A stretch of DNA of 64,000 bases from Bog-793 sp963761425. GTDB taxonomy: Bacteria; Actinomycetota; Acidimicrobiia; Acidimicrobiales; Bog-793. The stretch covers positions 62,001 through 126,000 of the forward strand of contig CAVXGQ010000005.1 in assembly GCA_963761425.1 (NCBI GenBank), written 5' to 3'. The position numbers and the translations under genes were made by a program. The notes beneath the pieces are model-generated. The model ran no database searches. It was not told where the DNA came from and saw only the letters and a list, made by a program, of their open reading frames with translations. Positions 27,714-37,991 of the stretch are shown in pieces (within the stretch, counting starts at the first letter, position 1; every line of letters starts with the position of its first letter).

Positions 27714-29420
27714 GTGAGACCGCTGCGACTCGCCACCCGGGGCAGCCCGCTCGCCCTGGAACAGGCCCGGCGGATGCAAGCCCGCCTGGCGGCGGTGGAC
27801 CCGGGTCTGGCGACCGAGCTCGTGGTGGTGGCCTCCCGGGGCGACCTGCGGCCGAAGACCGCCATCCACACCCTCGGCGGAACCGGGGTGTTCGTCGCGG
27901 AAGTGGAACGGGCGGTGCTGGCGGGGGAGGCCGATGTCGCGGTCCATTCCTTAAAGGACCTTCCGTCGTCGGCCCCGCCGGCGGGACTGGTCCTGGCCGC
28001 GACGCCCGAACGTCTGGATCCCCGCGACGCCCTCGTCGGCCGGAGGCTCGAAGAGCTCGCCCCGGGGGCCATCGTCGCGACGGGCGCGGTCCGGCGGCGG
28101 GCCCAGCTGGCGTGGTTGCGTCCGGATCTCTGTTTCAGCGAACTGCGCGGCGCGGTCGGCACGCGCCTTAGCCGGGTGCCGCCGGGAGGAGCCATCGTCG
28201 TCGCCGTGGCGGCCCTCGAACGTCTCGGGCTCACCGACCGGGTCGCCGAGATCCTCGAGACCGCGGTGATGGTTCCCCAGGTCGGCCAAGGCGCCCTCGG
28301 GTTGCGCTGTCGGGAGGACGACGCCGGGACCATCGAGCTGCTGGCGGCGATCGACGACGCCGCCGTGGCGCGGGCGACCGCGGCCGAGCGGGCCTTTCTC
28401 GGCCGGCTCGGGGGCGGCTGCGACGTGCCGGTTGGCGCCCACGCCAGCTGCGATTCGGCGACGGGGCCCCTGCGGATCGACGGCTTCATCGCCAGCGAGG
28501 ACGGGCACCGGCTGGTTCGCGGGGAAATGCGGGGTGACGACCCGGCCCTCCTCGGCACCGCGCTCGCCGAACGACTCCTCGGGGCCGAGGGCGGCCAGTC
28601 CCTCCTCGGTGCACTCGTCGGCACGTCCGCCTCTCGAGGCGCCTCCCGACGGCCGCTTGCGGGGTGGCGCATCGTCGTCACCCGGCCGGCCGCCCAGGCG
28701 GCGCCGCTCGTGGCGGCTTTGGTGGACCAGGGGGCGGAGGTGGTCGAGCTGGCGACCATTTCCATTGCGGACCCGGCCGACGGGGGCGCGGCGCTGCGGG
28801 CCGCGGCTGGCCGGCTCGACCAGTTCGCCTGGGTGGTGTTCACCTCGGAGAACGCGGTGGCCCGCTTCGTCAGCGCGGTCGGTGACCTCCGGGCACTCGG
28901 CGGCGTCCGGGTGGCGGCGATCGGCGTCGGCACCGCGCAGGCCCTGCGGAGCCGGGGGATCGAGGTTGATCTGGTGCCCCGGCGCTTCGTCGGCGAGGCG
29001 CTCATCGAGGAGTTCCCACCCGCCATCCCGGGAGGCCGGGTCCTGCTGCCCCGGGCGGCGGTCGCCCGCCAGGTCGTTCCCGACGGGCTCCGGCGTCTCG
29101 GCTGGCAGGTCGAGGTGGTGGAGGCGTATCAGACGGCCCCGGCCGCCCCGTCACCGGAGGCCCTGGCCCGGGCCGGGACAGCCGACGCCATCACCTTCAC
29201 CTCGCCTTCGACGGTGGCCGGCTACCGCCACCTCGCCCCGGGCGAGGCGCCAGAGGTGGTGGCGTCGATCGGTCCGGTCACCTCGGCCGCAGTACAGGCC
29301 GCCGGGATGTCGGTCACCGTCGAGGCCGGCGTCCATTCGCTCGACGGGCTCGTCGCGGCGCTGGTCGACTGGGTGAGGGACCATCCCCGCCCCCCGGCCC
29401 GGCCGCGGCGGGGGTCGTAG
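27714..29420 (+). CDS. hemC/hemD: Fused porphobilinogen deaminase and uroporphyrinogen-III synthase (568 aa)
   Basis: One protein catalyses two consecutive steps: four porphobilinogens to hydroxymethylbilane, then cyclisation to uroporphyrinogen III. The HemC part (residues 1 to about 310) has LATRGSPLALEQA, HSLKDLPS and the cofactor Cys in LGGGCDVPVGAH. The HemD part begins near residue 318 (GWRIVVTRPAAQA) and has VFTSENAV and DAITFTSPSTV. No stop or frameshift lies between. GTG 27714 starts the protein-like region. HemC-HemD fusions exist in some bacteria but are not the usual actinobacterial form. Fusion could channel the unstable bilane. Confidence 0.92.
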   Translation: MRPLRLATRGSPLALEQARRMQARLAAVDPGLATELVVVASRGDLRPKTAIHTLGGTGVFVAEVERAVLAGEADVAVHSLKDLPSSAPPAGLVLAATPERLDPRDALVGRRLEELAPGAIVATGAVRRRAQLAWLRPDLCFSELRGAVGTRLSRVPPGGAIVVAVAALERLGLTDRVAEILETAVMVPQVGQGALGLRCREDDAGTIELLAAIDDAAVARATAAERAFLGRLGGGCDVPVGAHASCDSATGPLRIDGFIASEDGHRLVRGEMRGDDPALLGTALAERLLGAEGGQSLLGALVGTSASRGASRRPLAGWRIVVTRPAAQAAPLVAALVDQGAEVVELATISIADPADGGAALRAAAGRLDQFAWVVFTSENAVARFVSAVGDLRALGGVRVAAIGVGTAQALRSRGIEVDLVPRRFVGEALIEEFPPAIPGGRVLLPRAAVARQVVPDGLRRLGWQVEVVEAYQTAPAAPSPEALARAGTADAITFTSPSTVAGYRHLAPGEAPEVVASIGPVTSAAVQAAGMSVTVEAGVHSLDGLVAALVDWVRDHPRPPARPRRGS

Positions 29421-29430
29421 GCTGGACGCG

Positions 29431-30447
29431 ATGTCGCCGCTCGGAGCCTCCTTCGAGGGGGCGGGTTTTCCCGACCGAAGGCTTCGCCGGCTCCGCCGCA
29501 CCCCGGCGCTGCGCCGGCTCGTCGCCGAGACCCGGGTTTCGGTCGACGACCTCGTCGCGCCGGTGTTCGTGCGGGAAGGCATCGACGATCCGGTCCCGAT
29601 CGTCACCCTCCCCGGGTTGGTCCAGCACACGGTGGACTCCCTGGTGGCCGAGGCCCGCGCGCTTATCGAGCTCGGCATTCCGGCGCTCATCGTCTTCGGC
29701 GTCCCGGCGACGAAGGACCCGGTCGGCACGGCGGCCTCGGCCCCCGACGGCATCGTCCAGGTCGCCCTGCGGGCGCTCAAAGAGGCGGTCGGCGACGAAC
29801 TCGTCCTCATCGCCGACTGCTGCCTCGACGAGTACACCGATCACGGCCACTGCGGCGTCCTCGATCGGCGCGGTCGGGTCGACAACGACGCCACCATCCT
29901 TCGCTACGGGGAGGTGGCGGTGGCGCAGGCCGACGCCGGCGCTGATGTCGTGGCACCGAGCGGGATGATGGACGGTCAGGTCGGCGCCATCCGGGCGGCC
30001 CTCGACGAGGCGGGACACGCCGAGACCGCCATCCTCGCCTACGCGGCGAAGTACGCCTCCGCCCTGTACGGGCCCTTCCGGGAGGCGGTCGACGTCACGA
30101 TCGCCGGCGGCGGCGACCGGCGCGACTACCAGCAGGACCCGCCGAATCGCCGTGAGGCGCTCGCCGAGGTGCGGCTCGACCTCGTCGAGGGCGCCGATGC
30201 CGTCATGGTGAAGCCGGCCTTGCACTACCTCGACGTCGTGGCCGAGGTGCGCCGGCGAGTCGAGGTGCCCGTGGCGGCGTACCACGTGAGCGGGGAGTAC
30301 GCGATGCTCGCCGCGGCCGCCGAGCTCGGCGTGATCGACCGGGAGGCGATGGTGCGCGAGACGCTGGTGGCGATCAAGCGGGCCGGCGCGGACTTCATCC
30401 TCACTTACCTCGCCAAGCAGGCTGCCCCGTTGCTGGGCGGCCGGTAG
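29431..30447 (+). CDS. hemB: Delta-aminolevulinic acid dehydratase (338 aa)
   Basis: Condenses two aminolevulinates into porphobilinogen. Zinc-ligand cysteines are present in ADCCLDEYTDHGHCG. The two active-site lysines lie in LAYAAKYAS and in VMVKPALHYLD (Schiff-base Lys). YGPFREAVD is also conserved. Length is typical. It lies ten bases after hemCD and five before hemL in a tight heme operon. Confidence 0.95.
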   Translation: MSPLGASFEGAGFPDRRLRRLRRTPALRRLVAETRVSVDDLVAPVFVREGIDDPVPIVTLPGLVQHTVDSLVAEARALIELGIPALIVFGVPATKDPVGTAASAPDGIVQVALRALKEAVGDELVLIADCCLDEYTDHGHCGVLDRRGRVDNDATILRYGEVAVAQADAGADVVAPSGMMDGQVGAIRAALDEAGHAETAILAYAAKYASALYGPFREAVDVTIAGGGDRRDYQQDPPNRREALAEVRLDLVEGADAVMVKPALHYLDVVAEVRRRVEVPVAAYHVSGEYAMLAAAAELGVIDREAMVRETLVAIKRAGADFILTYLAKQAAPLLGGR

Positions 30448-30451
30448 CGCG

Positions 30452-31726
<1,275 letters not shown>

Positions 31727-31733
31727 CGACGGG

Positions 31734-33031
31734 TCAGCCGGTGGTCTGGGCGAGGCGCGCCAGCGCCCCGTAGACCAGTTCGGCCGGGCCGACCTGGTCG
31801 GCGCGCATCAGATTCGACATCATCCGCAGCAGCCACTCCATGAAGGTGCGGGAGTGCATGCCGGTGCCGACGAGCGCCCGCATGACCTGCGGGCGGCCCA
31901 TCATCCGCATGAAGGCGTTGGCGGTCTCAAAGTACCGGCCGTAGTTGTCGGTGAGCTTTTTCTCGTAGCCCGCCAACAGGTTGTTGTCGTTGGCGGCGAT
32001 CGCTTCGGCGGCGAAGGAGGCGGCGATGCGCCCGGTCTCGTAGCCGTAGGCGATCCCCTCGCCGTTGAAGGGGTTGATGGCTCCGCCGGCGTCGCCGACC
32101 AGGAGGAAGTCGGGGCCCTGGCGGGGGCCGACCGATAGCCCCATCGGCAGGCGCCCCCCGCTCGGCTCGCCGAGGGCGCTCGCCCGTTCCAGGCACCACG
32201 AAGCCGGGGCGTGGGCGACGAAGGCCTCCCAGAGCCGGGTCGTGTTCATCGACTTCCAGCGGTCGAAGCTCGACACGATCCCCACGCCGACGTTGACGCG
32301 ACCGTCGCCGAGCGGGAAGACCCAGCCGTAACCGGGTATCACCGCGCCCGTCTCGTCCCGCAGGTCGAGGTGGGACTCGATCCAGGTCTCGTCGTGGCGG
32401 GGCGAGGCGAAGTAGCCGCGTATCGCCATCCCCTGGGGGATGCTGCGGTCGCGCGAGGCGCCGAGGGCCCGGCCGAAGCGGGAGTTCGCCCCGTCGGCGA
32501 CGATGACGACCCGGGCGCGGATCTCGACGTTCGCCCCCGTGGCGTGCTCCTTCACGACCGCACCGAGCGCCGGGCCACCCGAGGCCGCCTCGACGCCGAG
32601 CGGGGCGAGCGCTTCGCAACCCTCGAGAAAGGCCGCTCCCGCCTTCTCGGCGCGGCGCGCCACCAGCGCGTCGAGTTCGGCCCGGGCGACGACGTAGCCG
32701 TGGTCCCCGAAGTCCGGGTGCTTCGGCCAGTGCAGGAGGAGCTCCCGCCCGTAGGCCAGCGCCCGTAGACCTTCGATGCGGTGGCAACGGCGGAGGTCGT
32801 CACCGAGACCCATGTCCTCGAGCTGGCGCACCGCGCGGGGGTGAGCCCGTCGCCGCAAGTCTTTTCCCGTGGGAAGTGCTTCTTTTCCACCACGACGACG
32901 TCGAACCCCGCCTCCGCCAGCCAGTAGGCGGCGGCCGAACCCGAGGGTCCCCCTCCGATCACGAGCACCTCGCAGGCGGGGGGAATCACCAGTGCCAGCG
33001 CGGACGCGCGCTCGTCGGCAGCACCTGGCAC
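31734..33031 (-). pseudogene. Geranylgeranyl-reductase-family flavoprotein (MenJ-like), frameshifted
   Basis: FAD-dependent reductase family that saturates isoprenoid side chains; MenJ acts on menaquinone and such genes often lie beside nuo in Actinobacteria. The N-terminal part in one frame has EVLVIGGGPSGSAAAYWLAE and KTCGDGLTP. The remainder continues in another frame from PRAVRQLEDMG through GDAGGAINPFNGEGIAYGYE to the end at 31734. The switch falls at the G5 run 32837-32841 (C5 on the coding strand); one extra base restores the whole protein. Everything else is intact, so this is either a recent mutation, phase variation at the run, or a base-calling error. Start taken at GTG 33031. Confidence 0.8.
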
Positions 33032-33063
33032 GCCAGGAGCGTACCGGCCGCCCCCTCGTCTTG

Positions 33064-33091
33064 TCGCGACCCGTAGGGAAGCGGGTCGCGA
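33064..33091. promoter_or_regulatory. 10-bp perfect inverted repeat upstream of nuoA
   Basis: TCGCGACCCG at 33064-33073 and CGGGTCGCGA at 33082-33091 are separated by eight bases, 43 bases before nuoA and 33 bases from the divergent reductase start. Position in a short divergent promoter region suggests a regulator binding site. It does not match the Rex consensus (TTGTGAA-type arms). Confidence 0.5.
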
Positions 33092-33133
33092 ACGTGCCGG
33101 TGCCGGCCTGTCGTGGTAAAACCGCAGGGCGCC

Positions 33134-33589
33134 ATGGGAAGCCTCGACAGCTACCTGCCGATCTTTGTGCTGCTCGTGCTGGGGGTCCTCTTCGCGGCCC
33201 TGTCGGTAGCCGCCTCGCGACTGCTCGCGCCCTACCGCCCGAATGCCGCGAAACAAGCCCCTTACGAGTGCGGCATCGTGCCGACCTACGAGCCCCCGCA
33301 ACGCTTCCCGGTGCGCTTCTATCTCATCGCGATGATCTTCATCATCTTCGACATCGAGATCATCTTCCTGTTCCCGTGGGCGGTCATCTACGGCCAGCTC
33401 GGGCGGTTCGGCCTCGTCGAGGTGCTGGTGTTCGCGGGGGCGGTGTTCTTCTCGTTCATCTATCTCGTCGCCAACGGGGCCCTCGACTGGGGTCCGGTGC
33501 GACGGTCCCGGCCGGTCCGGGAGGCCTCGGGGCGCACGACCGAGTCGACGGTACGCCGGGTCGGTTCGGCGGGCGGGAAGGCGGCGTAG
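33134..33589 (+). CDS. nuoA: NADH-quinone oxidoreductase subunit A (151 aa)
   Basis: Membrane subunit of complex I near the quinone-entry site. It has three hydrophobic helices and the conserved loop YECGIVP with the functionally important Cys, then RFYLIAMIFIIFDIEIIFLF with the acidic pair. The C-terminal tail of about 35 residues after the last helix is longer than usual. ATG 33134 starts the operon of 14 genes; a GTG at 33113 is possible. Confidence 0.94.
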   Translation: MGSLDSYLPIFVLLVLGVLFAALSVAASRLLAPYRPNAAKQAPYECGIVPTYEPPQRFPVRFYLIAMIFIIFDIEIIFLFPWAVIYGQLGRFGLVEVLVFAGAVFFSFIYLVANGALDWGPVRRSRPVREASGRTTESTVRRVGSAGGKAA

Positions 33590-34183
33590 GTGCCGGCCTG
33601 GGAGCCCTGGCAGGGACTCGAGTCGCTCAACCGCAACTTTCTCACCGGCAAGCTCGAGGATTTCGTGCGGTGGTCGCGACACCGCTCGATGTGGCCGGCG
33701 ACGTTCGGCCTGGCGTGCTGCGCGATCGAGATGATGGCCGCCGGCGGCGCCGAGTACGACATCTCCCGGTTCGGGATGGAGGTGTTCCGGTCGTCGCCGC
33801 GGCAGGCGGACCTGATGATCGTGGCTGGCCGGGTGTCCCAGAAGATGGCGCCGGTGCTGCGCCAGGTCTACGACCAGATGGTCGAGCCGAAATGGGTGAT
33901 CTCGATGGGGGTGTGCGCCTCGACCGGCGGGATGTTCAACAACTACGCCATCGTCCAGGGCGTCGACGAGATCGTTCCGGTCGACGTCTACGCGCCGGGC
34001 TGCCCGCCGAGCCCCAACACCTTGCTGCACGCCATCCTCACCCTGCACGAGAAGGTCCGTACCGGAGAGATCCTGCGCCGGCGCCAAGTTTCCGGGGCGG
34101 GCGCCGGCGTCGATCTCGAGACGGAGGTGCCGGGCTGGACCCAGCCGCTCGCCACCCCGGTCCACCTCGGGACGCCGCGTTGA
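33590..34183 (+). CDS. nuoB: NADH-quinone oxidoreductase subunit B (197 aa)
   Basis: Peripheral-arm subunit carrying cluster N2, which passes electrons to quinone. The N2 ligands are visible: adjacent Cys pair in FGLACCAIEM, a Cys in SMGVCASTGGMF and one in YAPGCPPSP. GTG 33590 directly follows the nuoA stop. The C-terminal 30 residues (GAGAGVDLETEVPGW) are variable. Confidence 0.95.
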   Translation: MPAWEPWQGLESLNRNFLTGKLEDFVRWSRHRSMWPATFGLACCAIEMMAAGGAEYDISRFGMEVFRSSPRQADLMIVAGRVSQKMAPVLRQVYDQMVEPKWVISMGVCASTGGMFNNYAIVQGVDEIVPVDVYAPGCPPSPNTLLHAILTLHEKVRTGEILRRRQVSGAGAGVDLETEVPGWTQPLATPVHLGTPR

Positions 34184-34689
34184 TGGTTTCGCCGGGGTCG
34201 CTGGACCGGCGGGTGCCGGAGCTCGAGGAGGTGCCGTCGGCCGACTCGTCGGGCGACGAGGTGTTCTTCCCGCCCCGCCCGCGCTACCTCGAGGTGGCCA
34301 CGGCGCTGCGCCGGGCGGGCTTCGTCACCTGTAGTGACCTCTGCGCCGTCGACTACCTCACCCACCCCGGCCGCCAGCTCCCGGCGGGGGTGCGACCGGA
34401 GCGGTTCGAGGTGGTCGTGAACCTGCTTTCGCACACCGAGGCGCGTCGGGTCCGGTTGCGGGTGATGGTCCCGGAGGACGACCCGGTGTGTCCCAGCTTG
34501 TTCTTCGTCTACCCCGGGACCGAGAACATGGAGCGCGAGGCCTACGACCTGTTCGGAATCACCTTCTCGGGGAACCCGGACCCCAGCCGGATCCTCATGC
34601 CCCAGGACTGGGAGGGACACCCGTTGCGCCGGGACTACAGCGTCGGGCGGGTGCCGGTCCAGTTCAAAGGGGCACCCGGCCCACGGTGA
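34183..34689 (+). CDS. nuoC: NADH-quinone oxidoreductase subunit C (168 aa)
   Basis: 30-kDa-type peripheral subunit. It has the family signature region NMEREAYDLFGITFSGNPD, then RILMPQDWEGHPLRRDY. The ATG overlaps the nuoB stop (TGATG). A longer frame from 32869 is open by chance and is not used. Not fused to NuoD, unlike in E. coli. Confidence 0.94.
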   Translation: MVSPGSLDRRVPELEEVPSADSSGDEVFFPPRPRYLEVATALRRAGFVTCSDLCAVDYLTHPGRQLPAGVRPERFEVVVNLLSHTEARRVRLRVMVPEDDPVCPSLFFVYPGTENMEREAYDLFGITFSGNPDPSRILMPQDWEGHPLRRDYSVGRVPVQFKGAPGPR

Positions 34690-36077
34690 GCGACGAGCAC
34701 CCCGACGTGCGACCGGGCGGCGATCCGGGGACGGCTGACTCTCGCGATGACGCCACCACCTGGCGCGTCGCTGAGACCGACGAGGGGCCCCAGGAGCTCG
34801 TCCCCGCCGACCGGACCGGACCGGTCGAGCTCCTCATCGAGCAGGGCGGCGTGCTCCGCCTCCCGGAGTCGGCCGCCCTCGACCCGGACGCCGCCGACGC
34901 GGCCTTCGGGTCCGGCGAGACGATGATCCTCAACCTCGGGCCGCAGCACCCTTCGACCCACGGTGTGCTGCGAATGATGGTCGAGCTGCAGGGTGAGACC
35001 GTGCTGCGGTCCAAGCCGGTGATCGGCTACCTCCACACCGGCATGGAAAAGACCGGCGAAGAGCTCACCTACGTCCAGGGCGCAACCAACGTGACGCGCA
35101 TGGACTACCTCTCGCCGCTCCACAACGAGCTCGTCTACTCCCTGGCGGTGGAGAAGCTCCTCGGGGTCGAGATCCCCCCGCGCGCCACTTGGATCCGCAT
35201 GCTCATGTGCGAGCTCAACCGGATCTCGTCCCACGTCATGTGGGCGGCGACCAACGGCATGGACCTTGCCTCGACGACGATGATGATCTTCGGGCTGCGC
35301 GAGCGCGACCTCGTGCTTCAGTTCTTCGAGAAGGTCACCGGGCTCCGGATGAACCACAACTACATCCGACCCGGTGGCGTCGCCGCCGACTTGCCCGACG
35401 GATGGGAAGACGACGTCGAGGCGGTCGTCGACACGGTCGGTGCCCGGCTCCGCGACTACGACAACCTCCTCACCGGGCAGCCCATCTTTCGCGAGCGGAC
35501 CGAGGGGGTCGGGGTCGCCAGCTCGGAGCTGTTGCTCGCCCTCTCGGTCACCGGGCCGATCCTGCGAGCCGCGGGCGTCCCCTGGGACCTGCGGCGGGCG
35601 ATGCCCTACCTCGCCTACGACGAGGTCGACTTCGACGTCATCGTCGGCACCTCCGGGGACTGCTTCGACCGCTACGCGGTGCGCCTCAACGAGGTGCGGG
35701 AGTCGATCCGGATCGTCCGCCAGATCCTGGAGAAGATGCCGTCGGGCGACTACCGGACCCAGGACAAGAAGGTGACGCCCCCACCGCGCGCTCGAATCGA
35801 CGAGTCGATGGAGGCGCTGATCCACCACTTCAAGCTGTTCACCCGCGGCATCGAGCCTCCCGAGGGCGAGGTCTACGTGGCGGTGGAGTCACCGCGCGGT
35901 GAGCTCGGTTGCTACCTGGTTTCCGACGGGTCGAATCGGCCGATGCGGATGCACATCCGGGCCCCGAGCTTCGTCAACCTTCAGGCGGTGCCGGCACTGC
36001 TCAGAGGCGGCCTGGTCGCCGACCTGGTCGCCATCCTGTCCTCGGTCGACCCGGTGCTCGGCGAGGTCGACCGGTGA
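34686..36077 (+). CDS. nuoD: NADH-quinone oxidoreductase subunit D (463 aa)
   Basis: 49-kDa subunit forming the quinone cavity with NuoB. Conserved features include LNLGPQHPSTHGVLR, GYLHTGMEKTGEELTY, MDYLSPLHNE and GTSGDCFDRYAVR. The N-terminal 75 residues (DEHPDVRPGG... rich in Asp and Glu) are an extra acidic leader not seen in most NuoD. GTG 34686 overlaps the nuoC stop (GTGA). Confidence 0.95.
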   Translation: MSDEHPDVRPGGDPGTADSRDDATTWRVAETDEGPQELVPADRTGPVELLIEQGGVLRLPESAALDPDAADAAFGSGETMILNLGPQHPSTHGVLRMMVELQGETVLRSKPVIGYLHTGMEKTGEELTYVQGATNVTRMDYLSPLHNELVYSLAVEKLLGVEIPPRATWIRMLMCELNRISSHVMWAATNGMDLASTTMMIFGLRERDLVLQFFEKVTGLRMNHNYIRPGGVAADLPDGWEDDVEAVVDTVGARLRDYDNLLTGQPIFRERTEGVGVASSELLLALSVTGPILRAAGVPWDLRRAMPYLAYDEVDFDVIVGTSGDCFDRYAVRLNEVRESIRIVRQILEKMPSGDYRTQDKKVTPPPRARIDESMEALIHHFKLFTRGIEPPEGEVYVAVESPRGELGCYLVSDGSNRPMRMHIRAPSFVNLQAVPALLRGGLVADLVAILSSVDPVLGEVDR

Positions 36078-36655
36078 CGGCCTACTTCACCGAGGACAAC
36101 CGTGCCCGAGCCGAGGCGCTGGTCGGGCTGTACCCGCAGCCGCGCTCGGCCCTCATCCCGCTGTGCCACCTCGCCCAGTCCCAGGACGGATGGCTGTGCG
36201 CGGAGGCGATGGAGGAGATCGCCGAACTCTGCGGCGTCACCCCGGCGGACGTCTATGGCACCGCCACCTTCTACGACATGCTCCACACCGAACCGGTCGG
36301 CCGGCACGTCATCTCGATCTGCACCAACATCGCCTGTTTACTGGCCGGGGCGTACGAACTCGTCGAGCACGCCGAGGAGCGGCTGGGCATCCGCTGCGGG
36401 CAGACCACCGAGGACGGCGAGTTCACCCTGGAGGAGGCGGAGTGCCTCGCCGGCTGCGACGCCGCACCCTGCGTGCAGGTGAACCACCGCTTCGTGGAGG
36501 CGGCTGACGGAGCCTCGTTCGACGCTCTGATCGCGGATCTCCCGACCGGGGGACGGGCGTCGGAGATCCCCCCTCACGGCGTGCTCTGCCGGGTGGAGCG
36601 CGCCGTCGGCCTGCCGGGGGCCGAGGGGCCGTCCCGTCGGCGGACGAGGGGCTGA
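36074..36655 (+). CDS. nuoE: NADH-quinone oxidoreductase subunit E (193 aa)
   Basis: 24-kDa-type subunit with the N1a [2Fe-2S] cluster. The four Cys ligands are visible in ICTNIAC and, after 35 residues, in CLAGC and the PCVQV region. The N-terminal part has LIPLCHLAQSQDGWL typical of the family. GTG 36074 overlaps the nuoD stop (GTGA). The last 40 residues are not conserved. Confidence 0.94.
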   Translation: MTAYFTEDNRARAEALVGLYPQPRSALIPLCHLAQSQDGWLCAEAMEEIAELCGVTPADVYGTATFYDMLHTEPVGRHVISICTNIACLLAGAYELVEHAEERLGIRCGQTTEDGEFTLEEAECLAGCDAAPCVQVNHRFVEAADGASFDALIADLPTGGRASEIPPHGVLCRVERAVGLPGAEGPSRRRTRG

Positions 36656-36659
36656 CCGC

Positions 36660-37991
36660 ATGCTCACCGACGCGCCGCGCATCGTCACCGGGCGACTCGG
36701 CTACCAGGACTCCTACACCCTCGAGCGCTACCTGGCGACCGGCGGGTACAAGGCGCTGCGCAAGGCGGTGCGGATGAGGCCCGAGGCGGTGCGTGAGGAG
36801 GTGAACCGGGCGAAACTGTTGGGCCGCGGCGGGGCCGGGTTCCCGGCGGGCCGCAAGTGGTCGATGCTCCGCCCGGCGGAGACCACCTACCTCGTCGTGA
36901 ACGGCGACGAGAGCGAACCGGCGACCTTCAAGGACCACTTGCTGATCGAGCGGGACCCCCACCAGATCATCGAGGGGGCGGCCATCGCGGCCTACGCGGT
37001 CGGGGTCCGGCGCGCCTTCATCTACTGCCGCGGGGAGTTCGCGCTCGGGCTCGAACGTCTCACCCAGGCCTGCAACGAGGCCTACGCCTACGGCGCGCTC
37101 GGGAGAGGGATCTTCGGCTCGCCCTTCTCGCTCGACCTCGTCGTCCACCCGGGCGCGGGCGCCTACATCTGCGGGGAGGAGACCGCCCTCTTGGAGAGCC
37201 TGGAGGGCAAACGCGGCTTCCCGCGTATCAAGCCCCCCTACTTTCCTGCTGCCATCGGTCTTTACGGAGAGCCGACCGTTGTGAACAACGTCGAGACCAT
37301 CTCCAGCCTGCCCTGGATCGTCGAGCAGGGCGGTGACGCTTTCGCCGCGCTCGGCGCCGACTCGTCGACCGGCACGCGCCTGTTCGCGTTGTCCGGTCGG
37401 GTCGCCCGGCCCGGCTGGTACGAGCTGGAGCTGTCCAAGACGACCTTCCGTGACCTGATCTTCGCCCCGAGTCTCGGTGGCGGCATCCTCCGGGGCGGCG
37501 AGCTGAAGGCCTTCATCCCCGGCGGGGTCTCGGCGCCGTGGCTCGGCCCGGATCAGCTCGACCTGGGCCTGGATCAGGAGGCGGTGGGGCGGGCGGGATC
37601 GATGCTCGGTTCGGGCTCCGTCGTGGTGCTGGACGAGTCCAGCTGCGTGGTGCGCGCCGCCTGGCGGATCACCCGCTTCTATTACCGGGAGTCCTGCGGG
37701 CAGTGCACCCCCTGCCGGGAGGGCGGCCACTGGCTGGAGAAGATCCTCCGGCGAATGGAGGAGGGTGGGGGCCAGGTCCGCGACCTCGATCTTTTGATGG
37801 ACGTCTGCGACAACCTCGCCCCCGGGGTGAGCTGGCCGCCCGAACAGACGACGATCTGCCCGCTCGGACCCTCGATCCCGTCGTCGATCGCCTCGGCGAT
37901 CCGGATGTTCCGCGAGGAATTCGTGGCCCACATCGGCCGCGGCGAATGCCCCCTGGGCCGCGCCGGCGGGCCGCAAGGCGGTGCCCGATGA
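36660..37991 (+). CDS. nuoF: NADH-quinone oxidoreductase subunit F (443 aa)
   Basis: NADH-oxidising subunit with FMN and cluster N3. Motifs include GRGGAGFPAGRKW for NADH, VVNGDESEPATFKD and GAGAYICGEETALLESLEG for FMN. The 4Fe-4S ligands are in RESCGQCTPCREG plus a later Cys (TTICPLGPS). Four bases separate it from nuoE. Confidence 0.95.
   Translation: MLTDAPRIVTGRLGYQDSYTLERYLATGGYKALRKAVRMRPEAVREEVNRAKLLGRGGAGFPAGRKWSMLRPAETTYLVVNGDESEPATFKDHLLIERDPHQIIEGAAIAAYAVGVRRAFIYCRGEFALGLERLTQACNEAYAYGALGRGIFGSPFSLDLVVHPGAGAYICGEETALLESLEGKRGFPRIKPPYFPAAIGLYGEPTVVNNVETISSLPWIVEQGGDAFAALGADSSTGTRLFALSGRVARPGWYELELSKTTFRDLIFAPSLGGGILRGGELKAFIPGGVSAPWLGPDQLDLGLDQEAVGRAGSMLGSGSVVVLDESSCVVRAAWRITRFYYRESCGQCTPCREGGHWLEKILRRMEEGGGQVRDLDLLMDVCDNLAPGVSWPPEQTTICPLGPSIPSSIASAIRMFREEFVAHIGRGECPLGRAGGPQGGAR

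Noticed and set aside
33040..33134. A Rex operator upstream of nuoA
   Set aside because: The visible inverted repeat has TCGCGACC-type arms and not the TTGTGAA/TTCACAA pattern of Rex sites.
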